Source of the DNA: Acarospora socialis
Lineage: Eukaryota; Ascomycota; Lecanoromycetes; Acarosporales; Acarosporaceae
Assembly: GCA_025617375.2 (NCBI GenBank)
Contig: JAMYGW020000001.1
Span: 2,542,001-2,606,000, forward strand
DNA length: 64,000 bases
Direction: 5' to 3'
The position numbers and the translations under genes were made by a program. The notes below the pieces were generated by a model. That model was not told where the DNA came from and made no database searches. It saw nothing but the letters and a program-made list of their open reading frames with translations. Within the stretch, counting starts at the first letter, position 1. Every line of letters starts with the position of its first letter. Of the stretch, positions 11,095 to 23,364 are shown one piece after another.

Positions 11095-12915
11095 TACAAA
11101 CAACCCTAACCTTCTTTCTATCCTCCACGAATCGCCCCTTCCGCCGTGAATGCGTGCCAAACATCAATTCAATTGTCAACGCCGATCGCCTCCGGCCCTG
11201 GGAAATAAAGGAGTGAGGGCACGCAATTTCTGAAAAGTGACTATGGGATGGGTGACATGATATTATCCCAGGCTGAGTAGAATGCTCGGTGTAGCCATAA
11301 AAGTGGAACAAGCATGAAAGGGGTGATAACGAGGGTAGGCTCGAGGGCATGGTTCGTATTATATATATCAAAAACAATAAGAGCATCAGGCGGTAGGTGG
11401 AAGAACAGGACAGCACAAAGCAAAGCGAAAGTAGGTGCCGTGAAGGCCGAGGTCGCGTACAATGAATGTCGCATGGCGAGAAGGATGTAAGTTAGGTAAT
11501 GGCTAACCGGTAGAGATGGGCAAGTGAGTGATGTGAGATGAGGTAAGGGAAGGCAGGGGCAAGATAATCTGCAGGTAGGCAAGGTTCGGATGTTTCTGCT
11601 CCACGCCTCGATCTTTTCGGGATAAGGGTGCTCCAGTCAAGCCCGATTCTGAAAGTGACCGGGAGAACTGAGAGAGAGAGACAGACAGAGAAAAGTCATT
11701 GGCTATGACCTCCTGCAGAAGCTTCAGGTACATGTAACTGAGGACCAATAAAACTAAAGACCATCAGCTGAATGTAGGCCACCGTTGGCTGGGCACTCTC
11801 CTAACGGCAGCTTTTATATCAGTAAAGATACAGATGCTCAAGAAATTTACATATCGCAACAGCATCGTCAAAATTCAAGGTCTGCACCTGATCTCCCTGG
11901 AAGGATCTGAACGTAAAGCAGCTCATGACCAATATAGAATAACAGAAGTTATGAAGAACTGTCTGACTGTTGGTAAAAGCTCCCAGAACATGTACGGAGT
12001 ACCTTACCTAATGTTGACTCTGATGCGCTTGCAAATCTTAAGCTTTGATAGCTCCCGCAACCAAAGCGCCACTAGATGTTGCGCTACTCTAAAGTAGTCT
12101 AACCTGATGCAGCATCAGCTCACTTCTAAGGTAACTAACTTGATCAGAACTGGAACGTAAGAGTGAGGCTATTGTGTAGGTAACTTGGGTTTAGATTCAA
12201 GCTAGTTCTGTGAGTTCTGCTGTCCGCTGCCTGATCGAGTTAGGCATTCGTTGATGGGTCATGCCTATTCGTTTAATCGCGGGAGTCGTCAATGACACGC
12301 ATACCTACCTACGGTACGAGCTTCAGTACGGTAAGGTGTAGAGAGCTCTTGTGTTGCAGCCTGGCCTGCCTTCATCCGCGACAGAGTTTTCCTGTGCTGG
12401 CGGCATCAGACAACGCTTCGACAGAGATTTACCCGGCTCACAGATCTCGCGATTGGTTTTGACGTTATTCTGCGAGCTGTCGGTAGTTTATACAGCCACG
12501 GCGCCTTTACCGTAGCTGCAAGAATTTCACATGGATGCCATGCTTATTCCCCACATTTCGGCTGAATCTGGCTTGGTTGTGGAGATGCTTGCCCCGAACA
12601 TGGACCTGTGTCATGACAGCATACAGCTGGAGTTTACAGCCGCTTGTTGCTTCTGTTGGGAAGGGACCTTGAGCTAGCGGTTCCAGTCTACGGCCGTTGA
12701 ATGTGTAAACTAGCCGTCGACGCCCCTGTACGTAAGAGCTGGTCCGGTACGCAACGGTTGAGTCTGTGGCTGCTGCACCTGTCAAGTTGACGCCTCTGAT
12801 CGAGATATACTGGAAGGTTCAGCGCCCTACTGATGGTCTATGCCCGGTTTCAAACCGTCGACGTTGACTGATGCAAATGAGCGCCATACAGATGAAACAA
12901 GGGTGATTGTATTCT
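11095..12915. other. intergenic, 1.8 kb
   Basis: This is the upstream region of the Kre6 gene and the downstream region of the mitochondrial gene. Frames at 10949, 11241, 11503, 11834 and 12507 lack protein-like composition or ATG context, and several start with non-ATG codons. GGTAAGGT-like words occur near 12300-12340. I see no RNA gene. Confidence 0.45.
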
Positions 12916-13930
12916 TCACTCTTTGAATGTTGTTACTGGACCTTTGGTTGCGGACTCGATCTCGCTCTTCTCCTCCTGGAGCTCCTCCCGCGCGCTCAAC
13001 GCTTTTTCGACTTGCCAAACGGCCCGCGCTAGCTCCGGCTCCAATTCCGGCACCTCGAGCATCTGCGCAAAGAGCTTTCCGTTCTTTCTCGACAGCAACA
13101 TCCGCTCTCGCGACTCGTCAATGGCGATATCAGATTGCTTCGGATCCCGGCTCCGACGACCCTTCATCAACTCCAAGTGTTTCCTGACCCTATCGAGGTT
13201 CGCGTCTATACCCGCAACTGCATACAGCATGTCAAGGACTGAGGATGGAGATTGCCGCATCAGGTCATTGTTGAGGATGAACTCGATATGTTTCGAGCCG
13301 GATAATGCTGCATGCTGTCAGTACCGGTCTTACAGGAAGCTTGGTGACAGACCTCTCCAATGTGACCAAGCTCTGAAACAAAGGTAGAAAAACGGCAGAT
13401 TCGGTAGTCTGTATGCGAGATTCCATCTTTCGTCAGGAGACTTCTTCACACGACGGAGAAATGTAAAAGCCTGGCGCACACAAGAGCTCTCACACTGGTA
13501 TCAAAGCTACTGGCGCGGTAATAGGCATTCCTACTATGCTCCACCACATCCTTTTCGTATGCAACGCCTGCCTCTCTGTAGCAAGTGTCCGCAAAACCTC
13601 GTCCACGCTTTGTGGCTTTATCAGAGACGGCGGAAAGGTGACATCAGTCTTTTCCGTCGCCTTCAACTTCTCCGCTTCCCTGCTTGCGCTCAACGGTGGA
13701 ATGCTCTTCAACCCCCATTCCTCGTATGGTATGCGCTGAAAGATCTTATCGCCGTACTCCGTCACCTTCTTCTGCCATCCTTTGTCATATTTTTCCCACT
13801 TGACCCATAAATTAGAAGCGCGAGTTGTGAGTTTATCAATATATGTCTGCTCCTTCAAGGCGTGCTGATTTAGTCGCTGGCAGTAGATGAACGTTCGTGT
13901 CGTAGAGATCGGTAATAAGAAGATGCGCAT
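12916..13930 (-). CDS. mitochondrial K+/H+ exchange-related protein (Mit_KHE1 family), 294 aa
   Basis: The protein matches the fungal family related to yeast YDL183C, linked to mitochondrial K+/H+ exchange. It starts at the ATG at 13930 (MRIFLLPIS), the conserved family start; the longer frame begins with TTG. Three exons are joined by introns at 13409-13493 and 13308-13352, and the exons sum to 295 codons. Splicing restores PVLPNLPFFYLCFRAWSHW and then RALSGSKHIEFIL, both family blocks. Further landmarks are KWEKYDKGWQKKVTEYG and RIPYEEWGLKSIPP. The hydrophobic MWWSIVGMPITAP and PNLPFFYL segments probably span the inner mitochondrial membrane. It is divergent from the Srf1-like gene, 402 bp away. 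The 45-nt second intron is near the lower size limit. Confidence 0.88.
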
Positions 13931-14332
13931 TGCAGCTGTACAGAAGGACAGTCTCAAGGAGGGACAATATTCTCCTATAGATTAAAGCCGTCACACTCAA
14001 GCTCCCATGTTGCGGTTCGGGTCTGTAACGTTCTAACAAATACCCATGCTGGAGACGCGACCAAGGTTTCGCGGTGCACGTCATCTAAAGAACGCCAAGC
14101 TTGAGGCTCTCCCTTCGCCAAATCTTAGATCGCGGTAGATCCGGATTGATTCCGTCACTAGCGGCTTCTAATCAAGGTCAAGTAGCGCGATAACTTACTT
14201 GCTGTTTACGAAGGGAACACGATGGCAGTATCCCTCACTCTGGCGGATTCCCTGATGGAGTACTGAGCAGGCCTCCGCTTCATGACCAGCGGATTGCCGC
14301 CGCGCTGGGTTGATTGAGCATATGAGGCAGTG
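13931..14332. other. divergent promoter region, 402 bp
   Basis: The region lies between the start codons of the mitochondrial gene (minus) and the Srf1-like gene (plus). Nothing else was recognised in it. Confidence 0.5.
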
Positions 14333-15629
14333 ATGACGACAAGGATTTCTCAGGATGGCTTCCAAACACGCCTCCTATCAATGGCCTCCTCTCCCCAGGA
14401 ACAATTCCAGCTAGAGGTGCCCCAAGCCAGACCATTGACAGCTTCAACATCGACAACACTGAACGTTCCGACGTCCGAAAAGCGCGCAGAGGCTACTTTA
14501 GGACGCCGCGAAAAGTCATACTCGTTATCATCAAATGGAAACACTCTTGCCTCAATAGATGAACATGCTGCACATAGGGCGGTCCGGACAACACCGAGTG
14601 AGTCTCTTATACTTTGCGAGTCAAATACATCGCACCTCTCCCGCACTGGCCAGTCGTGCATTTTCTAAGCATTCGTATAGCTTGGGTGTTCCCGTTAGAA
14701 GAAGATGAGAAAGACGCCCAAGCCACAAGCCGCCTACTTCCTAGACCTCCCACCGGTGCTCAGCTTGCCCAGCATAACCATACTCCATCAGCAACCCATC
14801 AACACGGACCGTGGCTCAATCCAGCGGATGATGTTGGCCAAGACTGGAGACCAGGGAGTGTCGATTCATTCGCTGATGAGACTGAATCAAGGTGGAAAAC
14901 GTTCGCGAGGGTCTCTGCACATCCACCGGCGGCCCAAGATCGAGTGGAGAGAGTGACCGAGGAATGGCTGCAGGAGCATGGCCCAGACTATTCAAGACCA
15001 TGGCACGCTTCGGCCGAGGACCCCGAAAAGGCTGGCCAGAGCCATAAGGCAAAGCGAAAAGCTTGGTGGAAGCGCTTCCAGCACACAGTTCTCCGCAACC
15101 CAATGGTGCCCCTATTTATCCGTCTTACTCTCTGGTCGTTTTCCCTCATTGCCATGGCCCTTGCTATCTCCATCCGTGACGCCTCTGTCAATACCAGCAT
15201 CCGTGATGGTCCTTCGACGATAATGGCTATAAGCATCGACGCCGTGGCTCTCGTCTACATACTCTATATCACCTGGGATGAGTACACTGGTAAGCCTCTG
15301 GGACTCCGGCCCGCCAAAGCGAAGATGCGCCTCATCTTTCTGGATCTCTTCTTCATCGTCTTCGACTCCGCGAATTTGAGCTTAGCGTTCGAAACGATTT
15401 CAAATGTCCAAGGACCTTGTCGAGAAGGCGAGGTGAACGGGCTTCTGAGTCCGAGAAATCGTGGAATATGTGCTCGCCAGAAAGCATTGGCTTCTGTGCT
15501 GCTAGTTGCTCTGATTGCCTGGTTGATGGCATTTTCGATCAGTGTGCTGAGGTATCTCTCCACTAAATCTAATCCGCTGTTGCTTGTGCTAACTCGAGAA
15601 ACAGATTGATAGAACGTGTTGTTCACTAA
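14333..15629 (+). CDS. srf1: Srf1-like membrane protein (regulator of phospholipase D), 386 aa
   Basis: The protein resembles the fungal Srf1 family, whose yeast member regulates phospholipase D (Spo14). The start is the ATG at 14333. Introns at 14598-14680 and 15552-15604 give exons summing to 387 codons. The first 170 residues are polar and rich in Ser and charged residues. The C-terminal half carries four or so membrane segments: LWSFSLIAMALAIS, IMAISIDAVALVYILYI, MRLIFLDLFFIVFDS and ALASVLLVALIAWL. The DEYTGKPLGLR loop and the FDSANLSLAFE block are family-typical. The second splice replaces an unrelated tail with the natural end VLRLIERVVH. The family name is from memory of homologues; the membrane topology is seen directly. 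Confidence 0.82.
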
Positions 15630-15793
15630 GAGTCATTTGTCTGTCGACTCAACGGCGAACCGTTCATACCATGCTCATCGGCGTTAACAGGAGCATACAG
15701 GACCACCACGGTTGGGCTAAAGCGGTGCATCGCGATCCAGGCGTTCCAGCAAACTACATTTATTCGCTAGCCGTACATACCACATCCAAGAAG

Positions 15794-16387
15794 TTATGAA
15801 ACATCAAGTACCGGTCCCTTGTCACCGTATATAGGATCCCTCTCAAACCAACCCAGACTCCCAATCCCCCTGACCTTCTCCTCCTCCCCCTTCTTCCCAT
15901 AACACATGTCCCAATCCTTCCCCTTCGGATAACTCCCCACCATCGTAAATCCCCCCTCCTGATCCTCCAGCAACCGATGTCCCACGCCCGCCGGAACGAC
16001 TATGACATCGCCCTTCTCCACCACGGGCTCGACCCGCTTCGGATTCTCCTCCGCCCCGAAACAGAGCTTGGCCTTCCCTGCCGCCACGCACAGCACCTCG
16101 TGCGAGGTGGAGTGGAAGTGCGTCGTGCTGTACATCGTGTATCGCCACTGCGGGCTTACGACGCCGACGGTGTTGAGGTGGGATTCAATGGCGGAGGCGC
16201 TGACGGCGGAGGGGTGGAAGGCAGAATGGTAGATTAGTAGCGGCTTTTGTTGGATAGAGGTGTTGGGGATGAGGTCGAAGGCGGGGATTTGGTGCGAGGT
16301 GACGCAGAGATCGCGCAGGGGAGTGAGGGCTGCTTTGGAGGTGGACATTGTGGTTAGTGGATGGCGGGGGATGAGCCGTTTGAGCAT
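15794..16387 (-). CDS. cupin-domain protein, 197 aa
   Basis: This is a single-domain cupin. Motif 1 is present as THFHSTSHEVLCVAAGKAKLCFG, with the metal-ligand pattern HxHx4E. Motif 2 is present as GDVIVVPAGVGHRLL, with the third histidine. It resembles the small fungal/bacterial YjlB-like cupins of unknown substrate. The ATG at 16387 is used; the Met 13 codons in (MSTSKAAL) is an equally possible start. No signal peptide is clear, so it is probably cytosolic or mitochondrial. The 3' end converges on the Srf1-like gene, 164 bp away. It is divergent from cullin-1. Confidence 0.82.
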   Translation of the reverse strand: MLKRLIPRHPLTTMSTSKAALTPLRDLCVTSHQIPAFDLIPNTSIQQKPLLIYHSAFHPSAVSASAIESHLNTVGVVSPQWRYTMYSTTHFHSTSHEVLCVAAGKAKLCFGAEENPKRVEPVVEKGDVIVVPAGVGHRLLEDQEGGFTMVGSYPKGKDWDMCYGKKGEEEKVRGIGSLGWFERDPIYGDKGPVLDVS

Positions 16388-17024
16388 GGGCTGAGCGGAG
16401 AGGCTTGTTTGGATGAATGAAAGCTCTTTGTTAGAAACGTCAAATTCCGGTATTACTCAAGTGCCGTGAGGTATGGTTTCGGCAGTGCTTCAATTGAGGG
16501 TAACACGTTACTACCCATGGCTGCACCAATCAAAAAGAGGTGACTAACTAAGCCCTATGTAGTCCGAAGATCAGAGTTCCGTCATCTGCGCCGGAACTAT
16601 CCGCTACGGCTACGGCAGCCTAAACCCTTCAGATCAGTCAGTGAGCGAATGGGTACTTCACTTGATGCGCGCCTCTAACAAGTTCCGCAGCTTGTACTTG
16701 CATTCACACCTGCACTGAGGCCGACTTCACAGTCTATTTGACCCCAGCAAAACATACAGCTGACGCTCCTGAGTTGACCATAGATCTGCAGCGACTGACA
16801 CCGAAAGTGCGGCTCTGTTCTGGTGTTGACTACCTTTCACCCTCTCGAAATTTTCCCCTCCATACCTCTTGACAAGATACGGCATACTCTGTGACAAAGT
16901 ATCACTGCTTCTTCCAGGCCGCGCTTCACCTTATCATCTGTCACCACCTACTTCACCTTCTGCACCTTGTCTCGCCAACTTCCCTGCCTTCTGGCAACGT
17001 GCCTGCCGCCGCCACACCTCCGCC
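16388..17024. other. divergent promoter region of cupin and cullin-1
   Basis: This is 637 bp between two start codons. The last 150 bp before cullin-1 are rich in pyrimidines (CACCTTCTGC-type runs), as is common in fungal 5' leaders. No other feature was recognised. Confidence 0.5.
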
Positions 17025-19717
17025 ATGCCTGCCGCTATGCCCCAGTCTCCTAACAGGGACGACCTTGCAGCAACGTAAGTTTGGCTTCGGTAGAGGGCAC
17101 GGATTGCCGGGGTTTTCGGTGGTAGAAAGACCGGAGTTATGCTAATCAGAGTTGGCGGGCAGATGGACTTACTTAGAGGCTGGAGTGGACCGGATCATGA
17201 CCAGTCTTCGGGACGGAGTGGATATGAAGACAGTAAGATCTCTAGTAGTCAATACAGAAATCTGGCTGACTGGGTTTCCGTATTAGTATATGGGAGTCTA
17301 CACGTAGGGACTGCGGCTCGAGCGCAAGCTATGGCTAAAATGCTGACAGCGATTAGAGCGGTCCACAACTTCTGCACCTCACAAAAGGCCGTTGGCAACG
17401 CGAGTGGGTTATTGATGGGAGCGAATGCACACCGCGGAGGTATGGGCTCCGGCAACCAAACATGCGGATGGAGCGCTAAATTGGAACCAGCACATCTACT
17501 TGGGGAAGATCTATACAACAATCTTATCGGCTACCTTACTGGCCACCTCGCCGAAGTCTATGAGAAATCTAAGAAACACGCCGATGAGGCTTTGTTAAGC
17601 TTCTACATCCGAGAATGGGACCGATACACGACCGCAGCGAAATACATCAACCATCTTTTCCGATATCTAAACCGACACTGGGTGAAGCGAGAAATGGACG
17701 AAGGAAAGAAGAATATCTACGATGTTTATACGCTGCACTTAGTGAGGTGGAGGGAGGACATGTTCAAGAATGTCCAGGCAAATGTAATGGCTTCAGTCCT
17801 ACGGATGGTAGAGAAACAGCGGAACGGGGAGACGATAGAGCAGGCACAGATCAAGAGCATAGTGGATTCGTTCGTCTCGCTAGGCCTGGATGAGACGGAC
17901 AGTACGAAGTCAACATTAGATGTCTACCGGTACTACTTCGAACGGCCTTTCCTGGAAGCTACTACGCGGTACTACGAAAACGAGTCGAAGCAGTTCCTTG
18001 CGGAGAATACGGTTGTGGAGTACATGAAGAAGGCCGAAGCACGTCTTGAGGAGGAGAAGGATCGCGTTGGACTCTACCTACATCCGGACATTATGTCACC
18101 ACTAATGAAGACTTGTCTGCAAGTGTTAGTTGCAAGTCACGCTTCTCTTCTTCGTGACGAGTTCCAGTTCTTGCTCGACAACGACCGTTTGGATGACCTT
18201 GCGCGCATGTACAAATTACTCTCAAGGATACCGGAAGGGCTGGACCCGTTGAGGGCCAGGTTCGAGGTCCATGTCAGGAAAGCAGGTTTGGCTGCAGTCG
18301 AAAAGGTTGCCGCGGAGGGAGACAACCTGGAACCGAAAGTCTACGTGGACGCCCTTCTGGAAGTGCATAGTCATTATCAGACATTGGTCAACCAAGCCTT
18401 TGCCGGGGAATCGGAGTTTGTCCGATCGTTAGACAATGCTTGCAGAGAGTTTGTCAACCGGAATAAAATCTGCAAGTCAGGCTCGACCAAATCACCGGAG
18501 TTGCTCGCCAAATACACCGACACTCTATTGAAGAAGAGCGCGAAAAGCGCAGAGGAGTCTGATCTGGAGAACATGCTCACACAGATCATGACGGTTTTCA
18601 AGTACATCGAGGACAAGGATGTGTTCCAGAAATTTTATTCCAAGATGCTGGCGAAACGTCTTGTCCACACCAGCTCTGCGTCCGATGACGCCGAGACCAG
18701 CATGATATCAAAGTTGAAGGAAACTTGCGGGTTCGAATATACCAACAAACTGCAGCGCATGTTCCAGGACATCCAGATATCCAAAGACCTCAACGCCAAC
18801 TATAAAGACTGGCAAGCGAAGATGCTGGACGAAGACGATCTCAAGAAAGCCGTCGACCCACAATTCCACATCCTCGGCACTGGGTTCTGGCCACTGAGCC
18901 CACCCAACACCGCCTTCATCCCTCCCCAAGACATCGTCCGGACATACGAACGCTTCCAGAAATTCTACTTCGATAAGCACAGCGGGCGGAAGCTGACCTG
19001 GCTCTGGCAACTGTGCAAAGGCGAGATGCGCGCCAACTACATTACCGGCACGAAAGTGCCCTACACTTTCCAAGTCTCGACGTACCAGATGGCCGTTTTG
19101 CTCCTCTTCAACGATGCCGACACCGTGTCGTACGAAGACATGCAGAAAGCGACGGCACTATCCCCGGATTTCCTCGACCCCAGCCTCGGGGTGTGCGTCA
19201 AAGCCAAGGTCCTCATCCCCTCGCCCGAAAACGGCAAGCCCGAACCCGGCACCACGTACGCGCTCAACTACGGCTTCAAGAGCAAGAAGATAAAAGTCAA
19301 CCTCAACATCGCCATCAAGTCGGAGCAGAAGCAAGAAGCGGAAGATACGCACAAGACAATCGAGGAGGATCGTAAATTGCTGATGCAGGTCCGTCTCCAA
19401 CCACCCCCCGGGGGTCCCGTCTCCTTTCTCTGCCCTTGCTCTCTCCACAAACCCCCTCATCTTCCCCCTTTCTTCTCCTCTTCATCCTCATCCACCACCC
19501 GCTAACTCATTCTCCACGTTCTCAACAGTCCGCAATCGTCCGCATCATGAAATCGCGCAAGAAGATGAAGCACGTCCAACTGGTGCAGGAGACGATCCAG
19601 CAGATCAAATCCCGCTTCACGCCCAAGATCCCGGACATCAAGAAGTGCATCGACATCCTGCTCGAGAAGGAATATCTCGAACGGCTCGAGGGCGAGGAGT
19701 TGGGGTATCTGGCGTAG
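17025..19717 (+). CDS. cul1: cullin-1, SCF ubiquitin ligase scaffold, 768 aa
   Basis: Cullin-1 holds Skp1/F-box proteins at its N-terminus and Rbx1 at its C-terminus in SCF ubiquitin ligases. Six exons (17025-17074, 17163-17232, 17287-17303, 17357-17439, 17491-19388, 19529-19717) sum to 769 codons. The 17-nt third exon encodes YMGVY and is needed to restore the family sequence [15 protein letters not shown]. Splicing of the fourth intron restores [13 protein letters not shown]. Cullin repeats occupy the first half. The cullin homology domain follows ([30 protein letters not shown]). The winged-helix end has the neddylation site in IVRIMKSRK, lysine 714. It is very likely essential and nuclear/cytosolic. 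Four introns are packed in the first 470 bp. Confidence 0.96.
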
Positions 19718-20198
19718 ACTTTCTCTTGTTTCTTTCTAAATTGCGGCTGTTGTCGTTGTGGGTTGTGGGGAAGGCATGGTCCTGTGGGACTGAGGGTAGG
19801 GCTGGGGTTGGGGGCTTTTGTGCGTAGGCGCGGGTTGTTTTCGCACCCATCTTGAGATGCGCGCGGCCTTTCTGTGAGGACGGGCACGTGGTTATTCGGT
19901 TGCGCGGGGGTTTGATGGACGAGGGGTTGGGTCGTGGGAGGGAAATCTGACACACAAGAATGAGAATGGGAATGACAACGATTGATGGAATCACGAAGCC
20001 GCCCACCTGATCTCATACACGCAATTCCATTCATACCTCCATGCCCGCTTCCCTACCCACCTGTACCCCCGATACCCGTCCCGCACACCCCCGCAACAAC
20101 AGCAGCGACAGTGTTCCCCCGCCTCCGCCTCCGTACTCGAGGTTGGGAATCCGCACCATATCCTCCGTACAACGGCTCGAAACCGCTACCCATCCTAC

Positions 20199-20222
20199 GC
20201 ACCGCACCGCACCGCACCGCCC
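20199..20222. repeat. CACCG pentanucleotide repeat
   Basis: Four to five tandem CACCG units in the convergent intergenic region between cullin-1 and Avl9. Confidence 0.8.
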
Positions 20223-20419
20223 ATGCCCCCACCCCCATCCCATCCCATCCGTTCGTAGCCCTCCCATCACAGCACAAGTCCATCCTACCTCCCATTTCGC
20301 CCCTCGCTGACCCTGCGTACTTATATCTAAGGTAGCTGAGCCAGCCGCTGGGTGATGTCATGACGCGCCGTTCACGAGGCAAAGAGATGTTGCGAAGTGC
20401 TGTGGGTGGGTACTGAGCG

Positions 20420-20490
20420 ATGGGATGGGAAGGGAAGGGAAGGAAGGAGAGGGAAGGGAGAGGGAAGGTAGGGAAGTGGAGGGTGGACGA
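20420..20490. repeat. purine tract (GGGAA-type repeats)
   Basis: About 70 bases almost entirely of G and A on the plus strand, built from imperfect GGGAA and GAAGG units. It could form triplex DNA or be a replication-slippage product. No coding function is likely. Confidence 0.75.
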
Positions 20491-20924
20491 GACAGTTACG
20501 ACATAGAGGAGGTAAGGCTCGCGGTTATAGAAGGGTCGCGATGGCTCAATTTACATGAATTTCGGGTTTGACCCTGGCTTGGTTGGTTGATTATATCCAA
20601 GACGACCTTGCCGGGGCAGGCTACCAACTTTGACTGTGCCCGCGGGTCCTGCCTGCCTAACGCCAAAGCAAAAACCCACCACCTTATAGAGATAGGGTAA
20701 GACTGAATGAACCAAGCCGCCTGTGTAGAATGACGGAAAGCATCGAGAACAATCACAGGTGTTTCGCTGTCTTCCCTTCACTTCCCTTTTCCCCATTCAA
20801 GCAAGAGTGATATCGGTATCAAACATGCTCATATCCAATCACCATCTCACCTCAATCCCCATTTGACTATCCTTACATCTACCCCTACGCATTCAATCCC
20901 TAACCTGACATCCGCACGTACAAC

Positions 20925-23364
20925 TCATGCGTCCAACCTCCCGATTCCGTCTTCCCTCCTACCCTCCACCGGACTGATTTCAGACCTCTCTCTATCCTTT
21001 TCCCTACTCCTTCTCTTCTCGGTCACAGACCGTAGTCTTGAGAGCCCCCCCGACTTTTGCTTCTGCGGCGATCCCAGCTCCGTCGTCGCAGGACTCCCCA
21101 CCGTCGATGTGTTCACGTTCGCGTTGATGCTCGATTTGCCCCACCCTTTCCGCCGCTCCGACGCCCATGCGCCCCAGGACGAGATATAAGCGCCCGCTCG
21201 CTGGCCAACGGCTTGCGCATGCGATGAGAGGTCGGGTCCACGAGATGGAAATTTGTTGTCCCACCTTGCGCTGCTGGTCGAGGGGGTGGTCGAAGACCGC
21301 TGTAACGGGAGGTTAGGATCGGCAGCATGAGCGGCTCTTTGTTCCTCGTGCTTTTTCCGTTGTGCTTCGCGCATGACCTCGATATCGGCCCAGAGGTTGT
21401 TGAAGGCGCTGCTGACTTTCTTCTGGCCGGTGGCGAGATGCTTGTTGAGGGCATCCTTGCCGGTGCTGAAGCGTTCGTCGAGGTGGAGTTCGGCGATCTG
21501 TTGCGTGAGACGTCTTTGCACGTCTTCGATCGTGAGACCGCCGGCGCAGGGGTGTCGCGGCTCGACGATGTCGAAGAGGTGGGAGTCGGTGAATTTCTGG
21601 AAGATGCGGAAGTTCTCGGTATGTTGCCAGGCTTCGAGCCAGTCGAGGTTGAAGTCGGTGGAGGGATCACCTTCGATGTCGGATAGGACGGCTTTGTGTG
21701 GATTGGAGGATTGAGATTGGAGGTAGAGATGGTATTTGGCAGACGATAGTAGAGCGAGAAGGTATTCTTCGAACTGCAGGCGGATGAACTCTTCCGAGCC
21801 CATATAGCCCATCGTCTTAGGCCGGCCGGGGTTGGTTTCGTCCCACGTATCGGTGACGGCTTGAGTGAGAAAATCAATCCATCGTCGATCAGCTACCGAC
21901 AAGGCTAGAGCACTCCGTAGGGAGGTCGAGGAGATGTTAAGGTTGCCTTCGTCAAGCTGTAATCCGCGATTAGGGCTGATAGTTAAGAGTAGATTGATTG
22001 CGTACATTGACGAGAATGTCACTATATCTGTCCCTCTGTTGCAGTAGAAGCGAGTTCGTCGATCCGACAATATATGATTTGGTATCATGGTCGGCCAACA
22101 TGTCGAGTTGCTGGAGTGGGGTGTAGGGTCCGAACAGACTGCCCTAAACTGGAGTGTTAGATATTGCGTGCAACAGGGTCCATCCGCAAAACCCACTTTT
22201 CCAAAGATTTGCAGTGGTAGTCCCATATACGACAGTACTACGCTCCGCTTCAGCCAAAGTTTTCTTTCTCGGAGATTGGGATCATGTACGTGACGCCCGT
22301 TCACTAGTCTTCATCGATGTCGGCATAATCAGCTGCTTCTCGTAGCTGTCCAGCTCTGGATCCGCGCAATCTTGAAGACTTCGGATGAGACCCGGTATGA
22401 GAGAGATCAACGAGAACTGCATCATGCATAGACGTTCACAACGCGAGCCGAAGAAAAGCATCTTCATCTATTAGCGGTTACCGGAAAGAATTCATGAATA
22501 GAAGACACCTTTGGTTGTAGTAGACAGCATTTGAATAGAACCAAGGTCTGGTACTTGAAGTCATGTATGAGCTCCCGTAGTGACAGACCTTTGGCAGTCA
22601 GTATCTGTGAAGAACCATGTTGGGCAATACAAAATGCTTACCAAGATATTGATCCCCATCGCCATCAATATCCTGTAGGCTGCGCAAAAGACTTTCTTGG
22701 AATTGCTGGTCTCCCTTTAGGATGAATGTTTGCCACAGAGTTGGATAGACTGACCAACCTCGAGGATCTCCGTGTCTGTAAAGTCTCTGCCCTCTTTCAT
22801 CAGTTGAAACTGCCTCACGTTGTTCCACACCATCCGCACCTTTGCGCAAACCACGCTCTTGTGACCATCGACAACTTCTCCCTCAACTGCCCAAAGTACT
22901 GCGGACTGTCCGCAATGACCACCACCCCTTTCTGTACCGTACTTCGAGTGACGTCGGCCGGTCGATTGATCAGGTCGGCGGCGTCCATCTGCCGCGTACA
23001 TGATATGCCGAATAGGGACGTCGCTGGATGAGTGGAAGTTGCGCTGTGGCGCAGAGTGAAGTAGGAGAAGTCTTTTGTGGCCCTGGGCAGATGTGAGCAT
23101 CTTCTGCACTGCACGCCGAAGACTCTAGACTTACGCATGTGCGCCATCTGACAAGGCCATGAAAGGAAGGAGAGACCAGTCATTCTCACTGGCTGGATCG
23201 CTGCCCTCTTTCACGCCGAACCAACTCTCAATCTCAGGGCCTCTGCAGTTTGTTTAGTATGACTGGGATAGGTCATTAAGAATACCTAGGGTAGATCTCT
23301 CGCACCTAGCATGGTGGAACCCCACCACGGTGACAACCGGAGTGAAACCACTGCCGGTGGCCAT
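20925..23364 (-). CDS. avl9: Avl9-family DENN-domain secretory protein, 651 aa, ten exons
   Basis: Avl9 acts in late secretory transport from the Golgi to the plasma membrane. The start is the ATG at 23364 (MATGSGFTPVVTVVGFHHAR). Nine introns lie at 23243-23305, 23083-23134, 22787-22839, 22706-22758, 22589-22641, 22468-22508, 22238-22304, 22144-22196 and 21957-22005. Exons sum to 652 codons. Family blocks appear in order: GFHHARGPEIE, LLPFMALSDGAH, SLFGISCTRQM, RPADVTRSTVQKG, YFGQLREKLSMVTRAWFAQRDF, TLVLFKCCLLQPK, MLFFGS, FSLISLIPGLI and YMGLPLQIFGKGSLFGPY. The last 120 residues are Ser/Arg-rich and disordered. Intron 6 has two possible acceptors 6 nt apart, adding or removing Met-Lys. The exact edge of intron 7 is the least certain. 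Confidence 0.88.

Larger units (their letters stand above)
19718..20924. other. convergent intergenic, 1.2 kb, with simple repeats
   Basis: The region lies between the 3' ends of cullin-1 and Avl9. It contains a CACCG pentanucleotide run near 20199-20222 and a purine tract of GGGAA units near 20420-20490. Several overlapping frames of 60 to 170 codons exist on both strands but reflect base skew; none looks like a protein. Confidence 0.45.

Noticed and set aside
12507-12785. Minus-strand 92-codon frame between kre6 and the mitochondrial gene
   Set aside because: No family features, no splice partners, and it lies in a long region of short random frames.
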